Shown here: in pieces, positions 23,937-32,468 of the stretch
How the letters are laid out: every line of letters starts with the position of its first letter
Numbering within the stretch: position 1 is the stretch's first letter
Source: CAYFFO01 sp964342485
GTDB taxonomy: Bacteria > Chloroflexota > Dehalococcoidia > Lucifugimonadales > CAJWER01
Direction of reading: 5' to 3'
Assembly: GCA_964342485.1 (NCBI GenBank)
Contig: CAYFFO010000023.1
Span: 1 to 32,468, forward strand
DNA length: 32,468 bases
Translations under genes and position numbers: made by a program
Notes under the pieces: generated by a model
The model's input: only the letters and a program-made list of their open reading frames with translations
What the model was told of the DNA's origin: nothing
Databases searched by the model: none

Positions 23937-25934
23937 CTAATCTTCAGTTCGATTCGCTTGTTTTTTTGAAAAGTTGACGAATAACTTGAGAGAATCAGGG
24001 TTGGATACCGACTCAATATTCAAAGCTTCATGTACAGGTGTTCCCGAGAGTATCTTTTTCACAGGTATTTCTAGTTTTTTGCCATTTAATGTTTTAGGTA
24101 TTGATTCAACCCGAATAATCTGATTAGGTACGTGTCTCGGAGATAGGTTTGATCTGATTTGGGTTTTTATTTTATCGTCTAAATTAGATGTCATTCCCAA
24201 CTTGCTTGCGACAGCTATGAAAAGTATCAGTTGGCTTTCTTCATTATTAGTTGGCAGATCAATTATTAAGCTGTCATCTATTTCTTTGATGCTGTCAATG
24301 ATGCGATAAAATTCACTGGTTCCCATACGGATTCCTCCTCGGTTTAACGTCGAGTCTGATCGTCCATAGATGATGCAAGTGCCTCTATCGGTTATCTTAA
24401 TCCAATCACCATGCCGCCATGTTTGAGGATATAAGTCGAAATATGATTGATGATAGCGTTTGTTTCCCAAGTCATTCCAGAAATTAGTAGGCATAGAAGG
24501 CATTGGTTTTTCGATCACGAGTTCTCCTACCTCATTTAGTAGAGATTTCCCAGATGGATCATAGGCTTCCACTTTGGCACCAAGACAGCGACATTGAATC
24601 TCGCCTGCTGTTATGGGTAGCAGTGGTATAGGTCCGACAAATCCTGTACATAAATCTGTCCCACCACTGAATGACCCAAGTAAAAGAGTTTCATTCACGT
24701 TATCATAAACCCATTTAAATCCTTCAGGGCTTAGCGGTGAACCTGTTGATCCCAGTCCTTTTATCAATGATGTATTGAAATGTTTACTAGGGTTCAAGTT
24801 TGCTTTCATACACGATTGAATGAAAGGGGCCGATGTACCAAAATAAGTTGTACCAGTATCTTCTGCAAATTTCCATAGGGTATCAAGATTAGGATATGCC
24901 GGGTCGCCATCGTATAAGACTAATGTAGAACCAATTAGCAACCCACCTATTAACAGATTCCACATCATCCATCCTGTTGTTGTAAACCAGAAGAAATTGT
25001 CTGCCTGTTTTAGGTCAAGATGGAGAGAGAGCACTTTCATATGTTCAATTATTATCCCACCATGACTATGAACTATCGGTTTGGGTAATCCAGTTGTACC
25101 AGAAGAATATAGAATCCATAGAGGGTGGCTGAATGGTACTTGTTCAAAAATTGGATCATGAGTTTCGGATTCAACTTCATCCCATATGATATATTTATTG
25201 ATATCTAAATTAGGCTTTGTACTAAGGTAAGGGAGGACTATAGTGGTGTCTAAACTCTTAATTGTATTTGATAAGTCCTTTATATCTGAGGTCTTATCAA
25301 AATCCTTTCCCCCAAATCGATAGCCGTCTACTGTTATAAGTATTTTCGGTTCAATTTGTTGGAAACGATCGATTATACTGTTAATTCCAAACTCAGGTGA
25401 GCATGCGGACCAGATTGCCCCTATACTTGCTGTCGCCAAGAATCCAATTATTGCTTCAGGTATATTTGGCATTACAGCACATACCCGGTCTCCTTTCTTA
25501 ACACCAAGCTTTCTAAGACCATCTGAAAATGAACCTACACGTTGTGTTAGCTCCCTGTGAGATATTTTTGATATATTCCTTATTTCTGATTTGGATATAA
25601 TCGCTGTGTTGTCAGTATTCAATTTTAAAGATTGTTCAGCATAATTAAGTTTTGCACCTTGAAACCAATTTGTATTTGGCATTTTTGAATTATCAATTAC
25701 ATGGCTGTAAGTGTGGGAATAAGTAATCTTAAAATATGACCATAGAGATTCCCAAAATGCGTCTATATCGTCTACAGACCAATTCCATAGATCAATATAT
25801 CCTTCAAAGTTTAGATTACGTGTTCTGGACAGCCATTCTATGTAATTGGCTATATTTGATGTGGCTTTACGCTCGGGTGATGGTTGCCATAAAACTGAAC
25901 CTTCTTTAACTGTATTTTGGTTCTTTTCTTGCAT
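23937..25934 (-). CDS. Acetoacetyl-CoA synthetase
   Basis: 665 residues, the family's usual length (about 650). It activates acetoacetate with ATP and CoA in the cytoplasm, allowing ketone bodies or related 3-oxo acids to enter central metabolism. Visible: the N-terminal ACAS_N region (LWNWSVDDIDAFWESLW), AMP-binding motif YSSGTTGLPKPIVHSHGG, GGTDLCTGF, YGRSDSTLNRGGIRMGTSE and the catalytic-lysine region TLNGKKLEIPVKKIL. The last two blocks separate AacS from acetyl-CoA and propionyl-CoA synthetases. The gene follows the uronate-dehydrogenase-like gene by 32 bases on the minus strand and probably shares its transcript. Confidence 0.92.
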   Translation of the reverse strand: MQEKNQNTVKEGSVLWQPSPERKATSNIANYIEWLSRTRNLNFEGYIDLWNWSVDDIDAFWESLWSYFKITYSHTYSHVIDNSKMPNTNWFQGAKLNYAEQSLKLNTDNTAIISKSEIRNISKISHRELTQRVGSFSDGLRKLGVKKGDRVCAVMPNIPEAIIGFLATASIGAIWSACSPEFGINSIIDRFQQIEPKILITVDGYRFGGKDFDKTSDIKDLSNTIKSLDTTIVLPYLSTKPNLDINKYIIWDEVESETHDPIFEQVPFSHPLWILYSSGTTGLPKPIVHSHGGIIIEHMKVLSLHLDLKQADNFFWFTTTGWMMWNLLIGGLLIGSTLVLYDGDPAYPNLDTLWKFAEDTGTTYFGTSAPFIQSCMKANLNPSKHFNTSLIKGLGSTGSPLSPEGFKWVYDNVNETLLLGSFSGGTDLCTGFVGPIPLLPITAGEIQCRCLGAKVEAYDPSGKSLLNEVGELVIEKPMPSMPTNFWNDLGNKRYHQSYFDLYPQTWRHGDWIKITDRGTCIIYGRSDSTLNRGGIRMGTSEFYRIIDSIKEIDDSLIIDLPTNNEESQLILFIAVASKLGMTSNLDDKIKTQIRSNLSPRHVPNQIIRVESIPKTLNGKKLEIPVKKILSGTPVHEALNIESVSNPDSLKLFVNFSKKQANRTED

Positions 25935-25966
25935 GTAATTGGATCTGGTTTACAGATAGTATATTT

Positions 25967-26746
25967 TTAAGAAGGAGGTTTGAGTTTTTCAAATTGTGTT
26001 CGGTAAATTTCCGCATTGTCTTGAGGATCATAGCCTACAGTAGATCTTGCATGGTTAATATCCCAAAAACGCCAACTGTTGTTGGAAACCCCATAGAAAA
26101 TTTGGAATCCTAGTTTCTCGATGTCGATACACTTTTGTACAAGTTGAGATATATCTCTATAAGAACACCAAGTTGCAAACTGTCTTACTCCTACCAATGG
26201 ACTGTTTGATGTGTTGACCGATCCTATTCTGATACAGGCAAATTCGATACCGAATTTGTCAAAATAGAATCTACCTAGTGATTCTCCGTACTGTTTGCTA
26301 ATTCCATAATGACCGTCTGGTCGGATAGGTACTTTATGGTCAACCAAATCATAAGAGCCGGGAGACAGATTGTTGTAGTTGCCTGCCACGATTGAAGAGT
26401 ATGGTTTGACAAGTTCATACATTCCAACCACATGATTTGAACTAGCAAATATAACTCGTTTACATTTAGACAGCCTAGAAGCTTCAAAAACATTATAGGT
26501 GCCTAGTAAGTTAGTATCTGAAACAGATTCCCAATCAGCATTTGAATTAGGATTGGCAGCTAAATGGATTACAACATCTGTGTTTTCAAAGAAGGGTAAG
26601 ATCGAATCAATATCCGTGATATCACCATGAAAGGACTTGTTATTGTCGAATTCAAATTTATCCAATCCTGACAATTCGTGGTTTATTAAGGACTTAAATA
26701 AAATTTTCCCAATTAGCCCAGAGGATCCAGTAATTAAAATTCTCAT
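25967..26746 (-). CDS. NAD-dependent epimerase/dehydratase-family protein, uronate dehydrogenase-like
   Basis: 259 residues of the extended short-chain dehydrogenase family. Rossmann motif GSSGLIG (7-13), active-site S102/S103 in ASSNHVVGMY, Y147 and K151 in YGISK. The SSNHVxGxY block, the RPDGHYGISKQYGESLGRFYFDKFG stretch and the PQDNAE tail resemble uronate dehydrogenase, which oxidises galacturonate or glucuronate to the aldarolactone with NAD+. A hexulose-epimerase role cannot be excluded. The start at 26746 (MRILITG) is preferred to an ATG 23 codons upstream because AAGGA lies 5 bases before it and the Rossmann strand begins there. Confidence 0.82.
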   Translation of the reverse strand: MRILITGSSGLIGKILFKSLINHELSGLDKFEFDNNKSFHGDITDIDSILPFFENTDVVIHLAANPNSNADWESVSDTNLLGTYNVFEASRLSKCKRVIFASSNHVVGMYELVKPYSSIVAGNYNNLSPGSYDLVDHKVPIRPDGHYGISKQYGESLGRFYFDKFGIEFACIRIGSVNTSNSPLVGVRQFATWCSYRDISQLVQKCIDIEKLGFQIFYGVSNNSWRFWDINHARSTVGYDPQDNAEIYRTQFEKLKPPS

Positions 26747-26825
26747 GTTTTCCTTATTATCTATTTTAGCAATTATAATATTTGGTATTTTAAAGATGGT
26801 ATTTCTATTGGGCAAGTTTCTCAGT

Positions 26826-26843
26826 TTAAAGGGTAACCTTTAA
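26826..26843. promoter_or_regulatory. Short perfect inverted repeat in a divergent promoter region
   Basis: TTAAAGG, spacer GTAA, CCTTTAA. It is 79 bp from the minus-strand start at 26746 and 120 bp from the plus-strand start at 26964. Could be an operator for either gene; there is no T-run that would make it a typical terminator. Confidence 0.4.
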
Positions 26844-26893
26844 TTAAACGCTAGAGATTATGATACAAAAATATTATTTAACTGTAATACGTC

Positions 26894-26923
26894 TTCACAT
26901 ATGGTGCTAATACCGGATACAAT
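26894..26923 (+). promoter_or_regulatory. Putative promoter of the cupredoxin-MetE-monooxygenase gene cluster
   Basis: TTCACA (26894-26899) and TACAAT (26918-26923) with an 18-base spacer, 40 bp before the TTG start at 26964. Both hexamers differ from consensus by one or two bases. Confidence 0.35.
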
Positions 26924-26963
26924 AACCTTGCCTCGGTTCTAATTAATTATATGGAGGCTTTAG

Positions 26964-27470
26964 TTGAATCAATTAAAGACACGATTATTTTTTGTATGCA
27001 GTTGCATGGTAGTTTTGTTGCTAATAGCCTGTACGGATGAGGATAAGAATTCTGTCGCCTATCCTAACTCTCCCCCACCTGTCGATCAGCCATCTGCAAA
27101 ATTGCTATCGCTTAGTATGGAATCATACGTAACTGGAGATGTAGAGTTAGTAACGATGAAATCGCTAGCAGATCCCGACCCTGAAGGTAAAGAATTTAAA
27201 GTGCAGCTTCAGGACGAGTCTGGTAGTGGAAGCTATGTTTTTTCTCCATCGCAATTTTCTTTCAAAGTTGGTGAATCTATAAATTTTGTGCTTAATTCCG
27301 AGACAGAATTCCACACATTTACGATTGATAAACTAGATATTGATGCTGCTGTTGATGTGGGAGAAACAGTTAGTTTTAATGTCAAATTTGATCGTGTAGG
27401 GGTATTTGATCTAGTTTGTATACCTCATCAGACTCAGGGAATGGTTAGCACTATATCTGTTTCCAATTGA
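26964..27470 (+). CDS. Cupredoxin-domain lipoprotein (type 1 copper)
   Basis: 168 residues. Lipoprotein signal with lipobox LIAC (C23), a Pro/Ser-rich linker and a C-terminal cupredoxin fold. The type 1 copper ligands are all in place: H117 (EFHTF), C152, H155 and M160 in VCIPHQTQGM. It is likely a small electron carrier or copper-binding protein anchored to the membrane outside the cell; it could accept electrons from the ACIII/oxidase system or serve the neighbouring enzymes, but this is inference. The start is a TTG at 26964: a strong GGAGG lies 6 bases upstream and the signal peptide begins there. First gene of a plus-strand run ending at 31629. Confidence 0.85.
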   Translation: MNQLKTRLFFVCSCMVVLLLIACTDEDKNSVAYPNSPPPVDQPSAKLLSLSMESYVTGDVELVTMKSLADPDPEGKEFKVQLQDESGSGSYVFSPSQFSFKVGESINFVLNSETEFHTFTIDKLDIDAAVDVGETVSFNVKFDRVGVFDLVCIPHQTQGMVSTISVSN

Positions 27471-27489
27471 TACTAATTCCAGTCTTGTT

Positions 27490-28590
27490 ATGACTAATAT
27501 AAAATACAGTTCTGAGTGGGGGCTTTTCTCCACTTTTGTGGTAGGAAGTCTTCCGAGGCCACAGTGGCTTCGGGAGATTATTGACGATCTGAAATCCGGA
27601 TTGTTATCTGATTCTCAAGCAGATGATTTGTTTGATCAAGCTATACCTTCAGCTATAACTATGCAAGAACGCGCGGGACTTGATTTCATTTCAGATGGAG
27701 AGTGGCGCCGGGAAAGCTATGTCAAAGTTTTTTCAAAAGCTGTAAATGGATTCACAGATGATCTTATAGCAGGAGGGTTAAGTACTACATCTAGATTGAA
27801 GTATCCAGCAGTCGTGGAAAAGATAATTCAAGAACACCCGATAGCTGAACGAGAGACCTCTTTTCTTATAAGGAATTCTTCTGCAAAAACCATCGTAGCA
27901 ATACCGTCTCCATATACAATTGCGAGAAGGATGTGGAGTGCTGAATATTCACGAGCTGCTTATAATACTAGGCAAGATTTTATGAGGGCATGTATACCAA
28001 TTTTGCGCGATGAGGTTAGGCTGCTCGAGGATTTGGGTGTTGATGCAATACAACTCGATGATCCTTGGTTATCTCTACTTGTAGATAGCAATTACAGAAA
28101 AACAGAAGGGATAATTGATATAGAAGAAGAGATCGCTCTTTCGGTTGAAGGGGTTAACGGAGTAGCTGTTGGCGCAAACAAAGTTCCTTTGAGCGTACAT
28201 TTATGCCATGCTCATTTTAACCGCCAGCATGGTAGTAGTGGACCATACGATCTAATCAAATCAGCTTTTTATAGAATGAATGTAGAAAGGTTTGCTATAG
28301 AATTTGCTACCCCTGATGCTGGTGGTATTGATATTTTGAAAGACTTTCCTGAGGATAAAATTTTGGGACTGGGAGTAATAGATCATACTGATCCTAATAT
28401 TGAAAAGGCTGAAGACGTAGTAAAAAGAGTAGAAGATGCGATGAAATTTGTTCCAGTTGAACGGCTTACTTTGAATCCAGATTGTGGTTTTTCACCTTCA
28501 AGTGCTAACCCTATGGATATTGATGAAGCATATTTGAAATTGAAATCGATGTGTGATGCTTCAGATATATTAAGAAATAAATACGCCTGA
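27490..28590 (+). CDS. MetE-core (cobalamin-independent methionine synthase C-terminal domain-like) protein
   Basis: 366 residues, about half of a full MetE (755 aa), covering only the catalytic barrel. The zinc ligands of MetE are conserved: H237 and C239 in SVHLCHAHF, E271 in AIEFATPD, and C332 in NPDCGFSPSS. The N-terminal folate-binding half is absent, as in archaeal and Chloroflexi core proteins, which probably use another methyl donor (corrinoid protein or other methylated compound). The gene starts 19 bases after the cupredoxin stop and ends 2 bases before the FMN monooxygenase start, so the three are probably cotranscribed. The substrate is unknown; a role in methionine synthesis or methylated sulfur compound breakdown is possible. 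Confidence 0.8.
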   Translation: MTNIKYSSEWGLFSTFVVGSLPRPQWLREIIDDLKSGLLSDSQADDLFDQAIPSAITMQERAGLDFISDGEWRRESYVKVFSKAVNGFTDDLIAGGLSTTSRLKYPAVVEKIIQEHPIAERETSFLIRNSSAKTIVAIPSPYTIARRMWSAEYSRAAYNTRQDFMRACIPILRDEVRLLEDLGVDAIQLDDPWLSLLVDSNYRKTEGIIDIEEEIALSVEGVNGVAVGANKVPLSVHLCHAHFNRQHGSSGPYDLIKSAFYRMNVERFAIEFATPDAGGIDILKDFPEDKILGLGVIDHTDPNIEKAEDVVKRVEDAMKFVPVERLTLNPDCGFSPSSANPMDIDEAYLKLKSMCDASDILRNKYA

Positions 28591-28592
28591 AT

Positions 28593-29711
28593 ATGGAAAA
28601 TAAACGACCAGAACCCAAGTTTGATTGGTTTGTGCCAATTGATGGAGACGGTTTTTATATTGGGACACTTAAAGCTGAAAGGCCTCCTAAATTCGAATAT
28701 TTGTTGGAGGTTGTTAGAGCTGCTGAGATCAATGGGTTTTATTCCATGCTAATTCCGACTAGGTTTTCAAATGGTCTTTTTGACGAAAACGCTGATCTAT
28801 CTGAGACTTGGACTACAGTAACTGCTCTGGCAACATTGACTAGTAAAATGCGGTTTATTGTAGCAGTTAGACCTGGTTTTATTTCCACAGGGCTATTTGC
28901 CCATATGGTCGCTACCTTAGATCAGATTAGTGGTGGAAGGATCGATATTAACGTTGTTCCTGGTGGAATCGGGGGTGATCTTGAAAGATTAGGCGAAAAT
29001 ATTGATCATGCTAGTCGTTATAAAAGGGCAGAAGAATTTATTTCTGCATGTAGATCTCTTTGGAATAGTCCAGGTCCAGTTGAATTCAATGGTGATTTTG
29101 TGAACCTTAATGGAGCAGTGCTTTCTCCTAGACCAATAGGAGATGGTCCTCTTTTTTATCTAGGAGGTGCGTCTGAATCTGCTATTAAATTAGCGGCTAA
29201 AAAAGCTGATGTTTACTTATCATGGATAAGGCCTAGAGAAGAAATAGGTAAATTTATTGATAAATCTAACGAGGAGTATTTTTTGTCTGGGCGTACACCT
29301 AAGTATGGTCTCAGATCGCATGTTATCGTTAGAGATACTGAAGATGAAGCATTTCTAGCAGCAGATCAACTTATTTCTCAAGCAGATGACAGTGTAAAAA
29401 AACAACGTAACGTTGCTCTGATGCAATCTAAACGATCTGGTATGAACCAGCCTACAGCTATTTTAAAGGGCCATAAATTAGGCTCGCATTTATGGACAGG
29501 GATATCAACAGTTCGTGTAAATTGTGGAACTGCTTTGGTAGGCAATTACACCCAGATAGCAAATGAATTACTTCAATATTGGAGACTTGGGATTGACGAA
29601 TTTATTCTTTCTGGGTATCCGCATTTGGAGGAAAGCAACAGGGTTTCTGAAAACCTAATCCCTGTTGCTAGGAAGCTTATTATGGAAGAAAGAAGTTATT
29701 TAAATGCCTAA
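28593..29711 (+). CDS. LLM-class FMN-dependent monooxygenase (SsuD-like)
   Basis: 372 residues of the bacterial-luciferase superfamily, close in layout to alkanesulfonate monooxygenase SsuD and related desulfonases: WFVPIDGDGFYIG at the N-terminus, the KMRFIVAVRPGF strand, MVATLDQISGGRIDINVVPGG, the SPRP segment of the flavin site and the terminal EFILSGYPHLEESNRV helix. Such enzymes use reduced FMN from a separate reductase and O2 to cleave C-S bonds or oxidise organic compounds. SAR202 bacteria are known for large numbers of these proteins. It overlaps the next gene by 8 bases and abuts the MetE-like gene, so linked function with the methyltransferase is a reasonable suspicion, not shown by the sequence. 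Confidence 0.85.
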   Translation: MENKRPEPKFDWFVPIDGDGFYIGTLKAERPPKFEYLLEVVRAAEINGFYSMLIPTRFSNGLFDENADLSETWTTVTALATLTSKMRFIVAVRPGFISTGLFAHMVATLDQISGGRIDINVVPGGIGGDLERLGENIDHASRYKRAEEFISACRSLWNSPGPVEFNGDFVNLNGAVLSPRPIGDGPLFYLGGASESAIKLAAKKADVYLSWIRPREEIGKFIDKSNEEYFLSGRTPKYGLRSHVIVRDTEDEAFLAADQLISQADDSVKKQRNVALMQSKRSGMNQPTAILKGHKLGSHLWTGISTVRVNCGTALVGNYTQIANELLQYWRLGIDEFILSGYPHLEESNRVSENLIPVARKLIMEERSYLNA

Positions 29712-30948
29712 AGCTGAAATTGTTTCAATTGGATCTGAATTATTACTCGGCCAAATCATAGATACAAACGCATCCTGGCTTGCGAAAAAATTGACTAATG
29801 TAGGAGTTGATCTCTTTTACAAGACAGTTGTTGGAGATAATCGATTTCGAATGAATGAAGTGGTCGACCAAGCACTTACTAGATCAGACATTGTTATCAC
29901 CGGTGGAGGGCTTGGTCCTACCCAAGACGATATAACTCGAGAAACGATAGCGGCTGTGACAAATAGAAAGTTGGTCTTAGATCGAGGTTTTTTGGACGAA
30001 ATAAATGAAAGATTTAGGAATCGTGGACTGGTTATGACCGATAATAACGAGAGGCAGGCCTATATTCCTGAAGGGGCAATTAAGGTTTCAAACCCTAATG
30101 GGACAGCTCCTTCATTTATTGTAGAAGATCAACGAGGTGTTGTGATTGCTTTGCCTGGAGTACCTTTTGAAATGAAATGGTTATTTGAAAATGAAGTTGT
30201 GCCGTATTTGTCACGGAAATTTGGTTTACAAGAGACAATTACATATAGGATTTTGAAAGTTTCTCATATAGGTGAGAGTGCAGTAGACGATCTCATAGGG
30301 GGTTTGATTGCAAATTCGCAGAATCCAACAGTGGGGGTTTTAGCTCATCCAGGACAGGTTGATGTGAGAATAGCTGCTAAGGCATCTAGTATTGGAGAAG
30401 CCAAGAAACTCATTTTGCCTGTAGAAAATAAAATCAGATCTTTGTTAGGTAGGCATATTTTTGGTGTGGATGACCAAACTATTGAAGATGTTTTAGCAGA
30501 TAGGTTAGTTGAAACAGGTATTACCCTAGCTGTTTATGAGGATACTACACAGGGTATGGTGTCAGAACGAATATTAAAATCGAGTGGAGCAAATTTTGTT
30601 CAGGGTATTATTGGAAATGGAAACTCCACATTAAAATCCTTGTTATCTGAGGTGGTTGGAACCGATGATCTGAAAGTTGTTATGGATAATCCCAGAGAGC
30701 TAGTTAACCAACTCGCTCGATCTGTTCGATTGAGAGCTGGATCTGATTGGGGGATAGGTATTCATGGCATTCCGGCAAATGATGTTAAAACAGAAAATCT
30801 TGGCCATGGACAGACATTTTTGTCAATTACTAATGGTAGTGAATTTGTTACTAGGGAATACAATATTGCAGGTACAGGTCGTCCAGATCGTATTAGAATA
30901 AGCCATAACGCAATTGAACTTCTCCGGGTTTCAATTGGCAAGTTGTAA
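29704..30948 (+). CDS. CinA-family protein with degenerate C-terminal domain
   Basis: 414 residues, the full-length CinA size. The N-terminal MoCF-like domain is intact (AEIVSIGSELLLGQIIDTNA at 3-22, GGGLGPTQDD, GTAPSF, LPGVPFEM) and in other bacteria hydrolyses ADP-ribose. The C-terminal domain, normally a nicotinamide-mononucleotide deamidase, is altered: the AESCTGG active-site motif reads YEDTTQG, so the nucleophilic Ser is Asp, and the conserved GxAGP loop reads GIHGIPA. Deamidase activity is therefore doubtful. The gene starts 8 bases inside the monooxygenase gene and is followed 9 bases later by the PHP gene. Confidence 0.88.
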   Translation: MPKAEIVSIGSELLLGQIIDTNASWLAKKLTNVGVDLFYKTVVGDNRFRMNEVVDQALTRSDIVITGGGLGPTQDDITRETIAAVTNRKLVLDRGFLDEINERFRNRGLVMTDNNERQAYIPEGAIKVSNPNGTAPSFIVEDQRGVVIALPGVPFEMKWLFENEVVPYLSRKFGLQETITYRILKVSHIGESAVDDLIGGLIANSQNPTVGVLAHPGQVDVRIAAKASSIGEAKKLILPVENKIRSLLGRHIFGVDDQTIEDVLADRLVETGITLAVYEDTTQGMVSERILKSSGANFVQGIIGNGNSTLKSLLSEVVGTDDLKVVMDNPRELVNQLARSVRLRAGSDWGIGIHGIPANDVKTENLGHGQTFLSITNGSEFVTREYNIAGTGRPDRIRISHNAIELLRVSIGKL

Positions 30949-30957
30949 TATTCTGAC

Positions 30958-31629
30958 ATGTACGATTTCCATACTCATACTTTTCTTAGCGACGGTGTTT
31001 TGGCACCTATAGAATTAATCCGAAGGGCTGTTGTTAACGGTTATAAAGTTTTGGGTATTACTGATCATGTTGGTCCGGGTAATATGGAAAACGTGGTTAA
31101 ATCATTGACTAAAGATTGTAATTTGGCAAACAGTAAGTGGGATATTCAGGCATTACCTGGAGTAGAATTAACACATGTGCCAATTGAGGAAATTGATCGT
31201 TTGGCTTTGGAAGCGAGATTATTAGGAGCTAGGATAGTCAATGTTCATGGAGAAACTATAACTGAGCCTGTAGAGAAAGGGACTAATCTGGCTGCGGTTT
31301 CTTCCAAGAATGTTGATTTGTTGGCACATCCCGGGTTGATAGATATAGAGTCAGCATCTATCGCTGCAACTAATGACGTATTTTTAGAAATATCTGCTCG
31401 TCGTGGTCATGCTTTTACCAATGGACATGTTGCTAGAATGGCTAGATGTGTTGGAGCAAAAATGATATTGGATTCAGATGCTCATTTACCTGATGAATTA
31501 TTAACAAATGATTTTGCTATGAAAGTTGCACTGGGCGCGGGTTTATCTAAACATGAATCTGAATATCTATTGAATGTGGCCCCAAAAACTTTTTTAAGAA
31601 AAATAGAATCCTCCATACATACCTCATAA
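30958..31629 (+). CDS. PHP-domain metal-dependent phosphoesterase
   Basis: 223 residues with the PHP active-site series: FHTHTFLSDG (H5, H7), ITDH (D36, H37), PGVELTH (Glu ligand), VNVHGET, LLAHPG and LDSDAH. The metal set resembles histidinol-phosphatase and YcdX-like proteins, which hydrolyse phosphomonoesters with three metals. The exact substrate is not determined; a histidine-biosynthesis role is possible but no his genes are nearby. It follows cinA by 9 bases and is the last gene of the run before the 23S region. Confidence 0.85.
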   Translation: MYDFHTHTFLSDGVLAPIELIRRAVVNGYKVLGITDHVGPGNMENVVKSLTKDCNLANSKWDIQALPGVELTHVPIEEIDRLALEARLLGARIVNVHGETITEPVEKGTNLAAVSSKNVDLLAHPGLIDIESASIAATNDVFLEISARRGHAFTNGHVARMARCVGAKMILDSDAHLPDELLTNDFAMKVALGAGLSKHESEYLLNVAPKTFLRKIESSIHTS

Positions 31630-31660
31630 TCCCTTGGAACAGTAAAGTGGGATATTTTTG
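31629..31660 (+). terminator. Possible weak terminator after the PHP gene
   Basis: ATCCC (31629-31633) pairs with GGGAT (31649-31653) around a 15-base loop and is followed closely by TTTTT (31655-31659). The 5-bp stem is short, so this is tentative; its place, right after the last stop of the gene run and before the 23S promoter, supports it. Confidence 0.3.
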
Positions 31661-31693
31661 GACAAAACAAGCAGCTAATACCATAAATTAATA

Positions 31694-31721
31694 TTGACCC
31701 TATGTCCCTAGGTGATATAAT
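31694..31721 (+). promoter_or_regulatory. Promoter of the 23S rRNA gene
   Basis: TTGACC (31694-31699) and TATAAT (31716-31721), 16 bases apart, with a TG one base before the -10 (TGATATAAT). It is the best promoter match in the window and lies in the short space between the PHP gene and the 23S gene, predicting transcription from about 31728 and a leader near 155 bases. This is what a separately transcribed rRNA gene would need. Confidence 0.65.
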
Positions 31722-31883
31722 GGCTGATGGCCAATCAGTATTGACGTGATTGGAAGATTAATTAAAGATCCTTTGAAATAACTATTGTTATATGAGGGAT
31801 CTTATGTACCTTAACAATTGAATCCTGTCAAAAATTTTAGATTTAAGAAGATTTAAGAATTCGAATAATTGATCCTTGATGTG

Positions 31884-32468
<585 letters not shown>

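Overview
The window looks like a contig from a low-GC (about 40% by eye) marine Chloroflexi bacterium, most plausibly of the SAR202/Dehalococcoidia type. This is an inference from gene content: a complete-looking alternative complex III (ACIII) operon, an enolase-superfamily sugar-acid enzyme, a luciferase-like FMN monooxygenase, a Chloroflexi-type protein after secA, and a 23S rRNA gene with no 16S gene in front of it. A run of exactly 100 N (9228-9327) shows this is a scaffolded draft assembly.

Layout. 1-310 (-): 5' part of a 3-hydroxyisobutyrate-dehydrogenase-like gene, cut by the window edge. 645-8711 (+): respiratory operon with a small membrane protein, pentaheme ActA, ActB split into two genes (B1 Mo-oxidoreductase-like, B2 iron-sulfur), two consecutive NrfD-family quinol-binding proteins, ActD and the monoheme lipoprotein ActE. 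Together these would oxidise menaquinol and pass electrons to a periplasmic carrier or oxidase. 8763-9796 (-): a DtxR/MntR-type metal regulator interrupted by the gap, downstream of a VOC/glyoxalase-fold gene. 10124-13368 (+): peptide/nickel-type ABC importer genes for one permease and two ATPases, without the usual second permease or binding protein. 13421-14569 (-): amidohydrolase.

14914-19286 (+): housekeeping block prs (PRPP synthase), secA and a conserved protein of unknown function. 19266-20270 (-): unknown, probably all-helical protein, whose 3' end overlaps the previous gene by 21 bp. 20404-22692 (+): exported, membrane-anchored beta-propeller protein with 13 Asp-box repeats. 22767-23885 (+): mandelate-racemase-type enolase-superfamily enzyme; facing it on the minus strand are acetoacetyl-CoA synthetase (23937-25934) and a uronate-dehydrogenase-like reductase (25967-26746), suggesting use of uronic/aldaric acids and ketone-type acids.

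26964-31629 (+): tightly packed run of a cupredoxin lipoprotein, a MetE-core methyltransferase-like protein, an SsuD-like FMN monooxygenase, CinA with a degenerate C-terminal domain, and a PHP phosphoesterase. From 31884 the 23S rRNA runs off the window edge, with its own strong promoter (31694-31721). Main points of interest: the ACIII variant, the altered metal site in the DtxR-like regulator, the MetE/monooxygenase cluster, the free-standing 23S gene, and several perfect inverted repeats in divergent promoter regions. No tRNA genes, insertion sequences or CRISPR arrays were seen.
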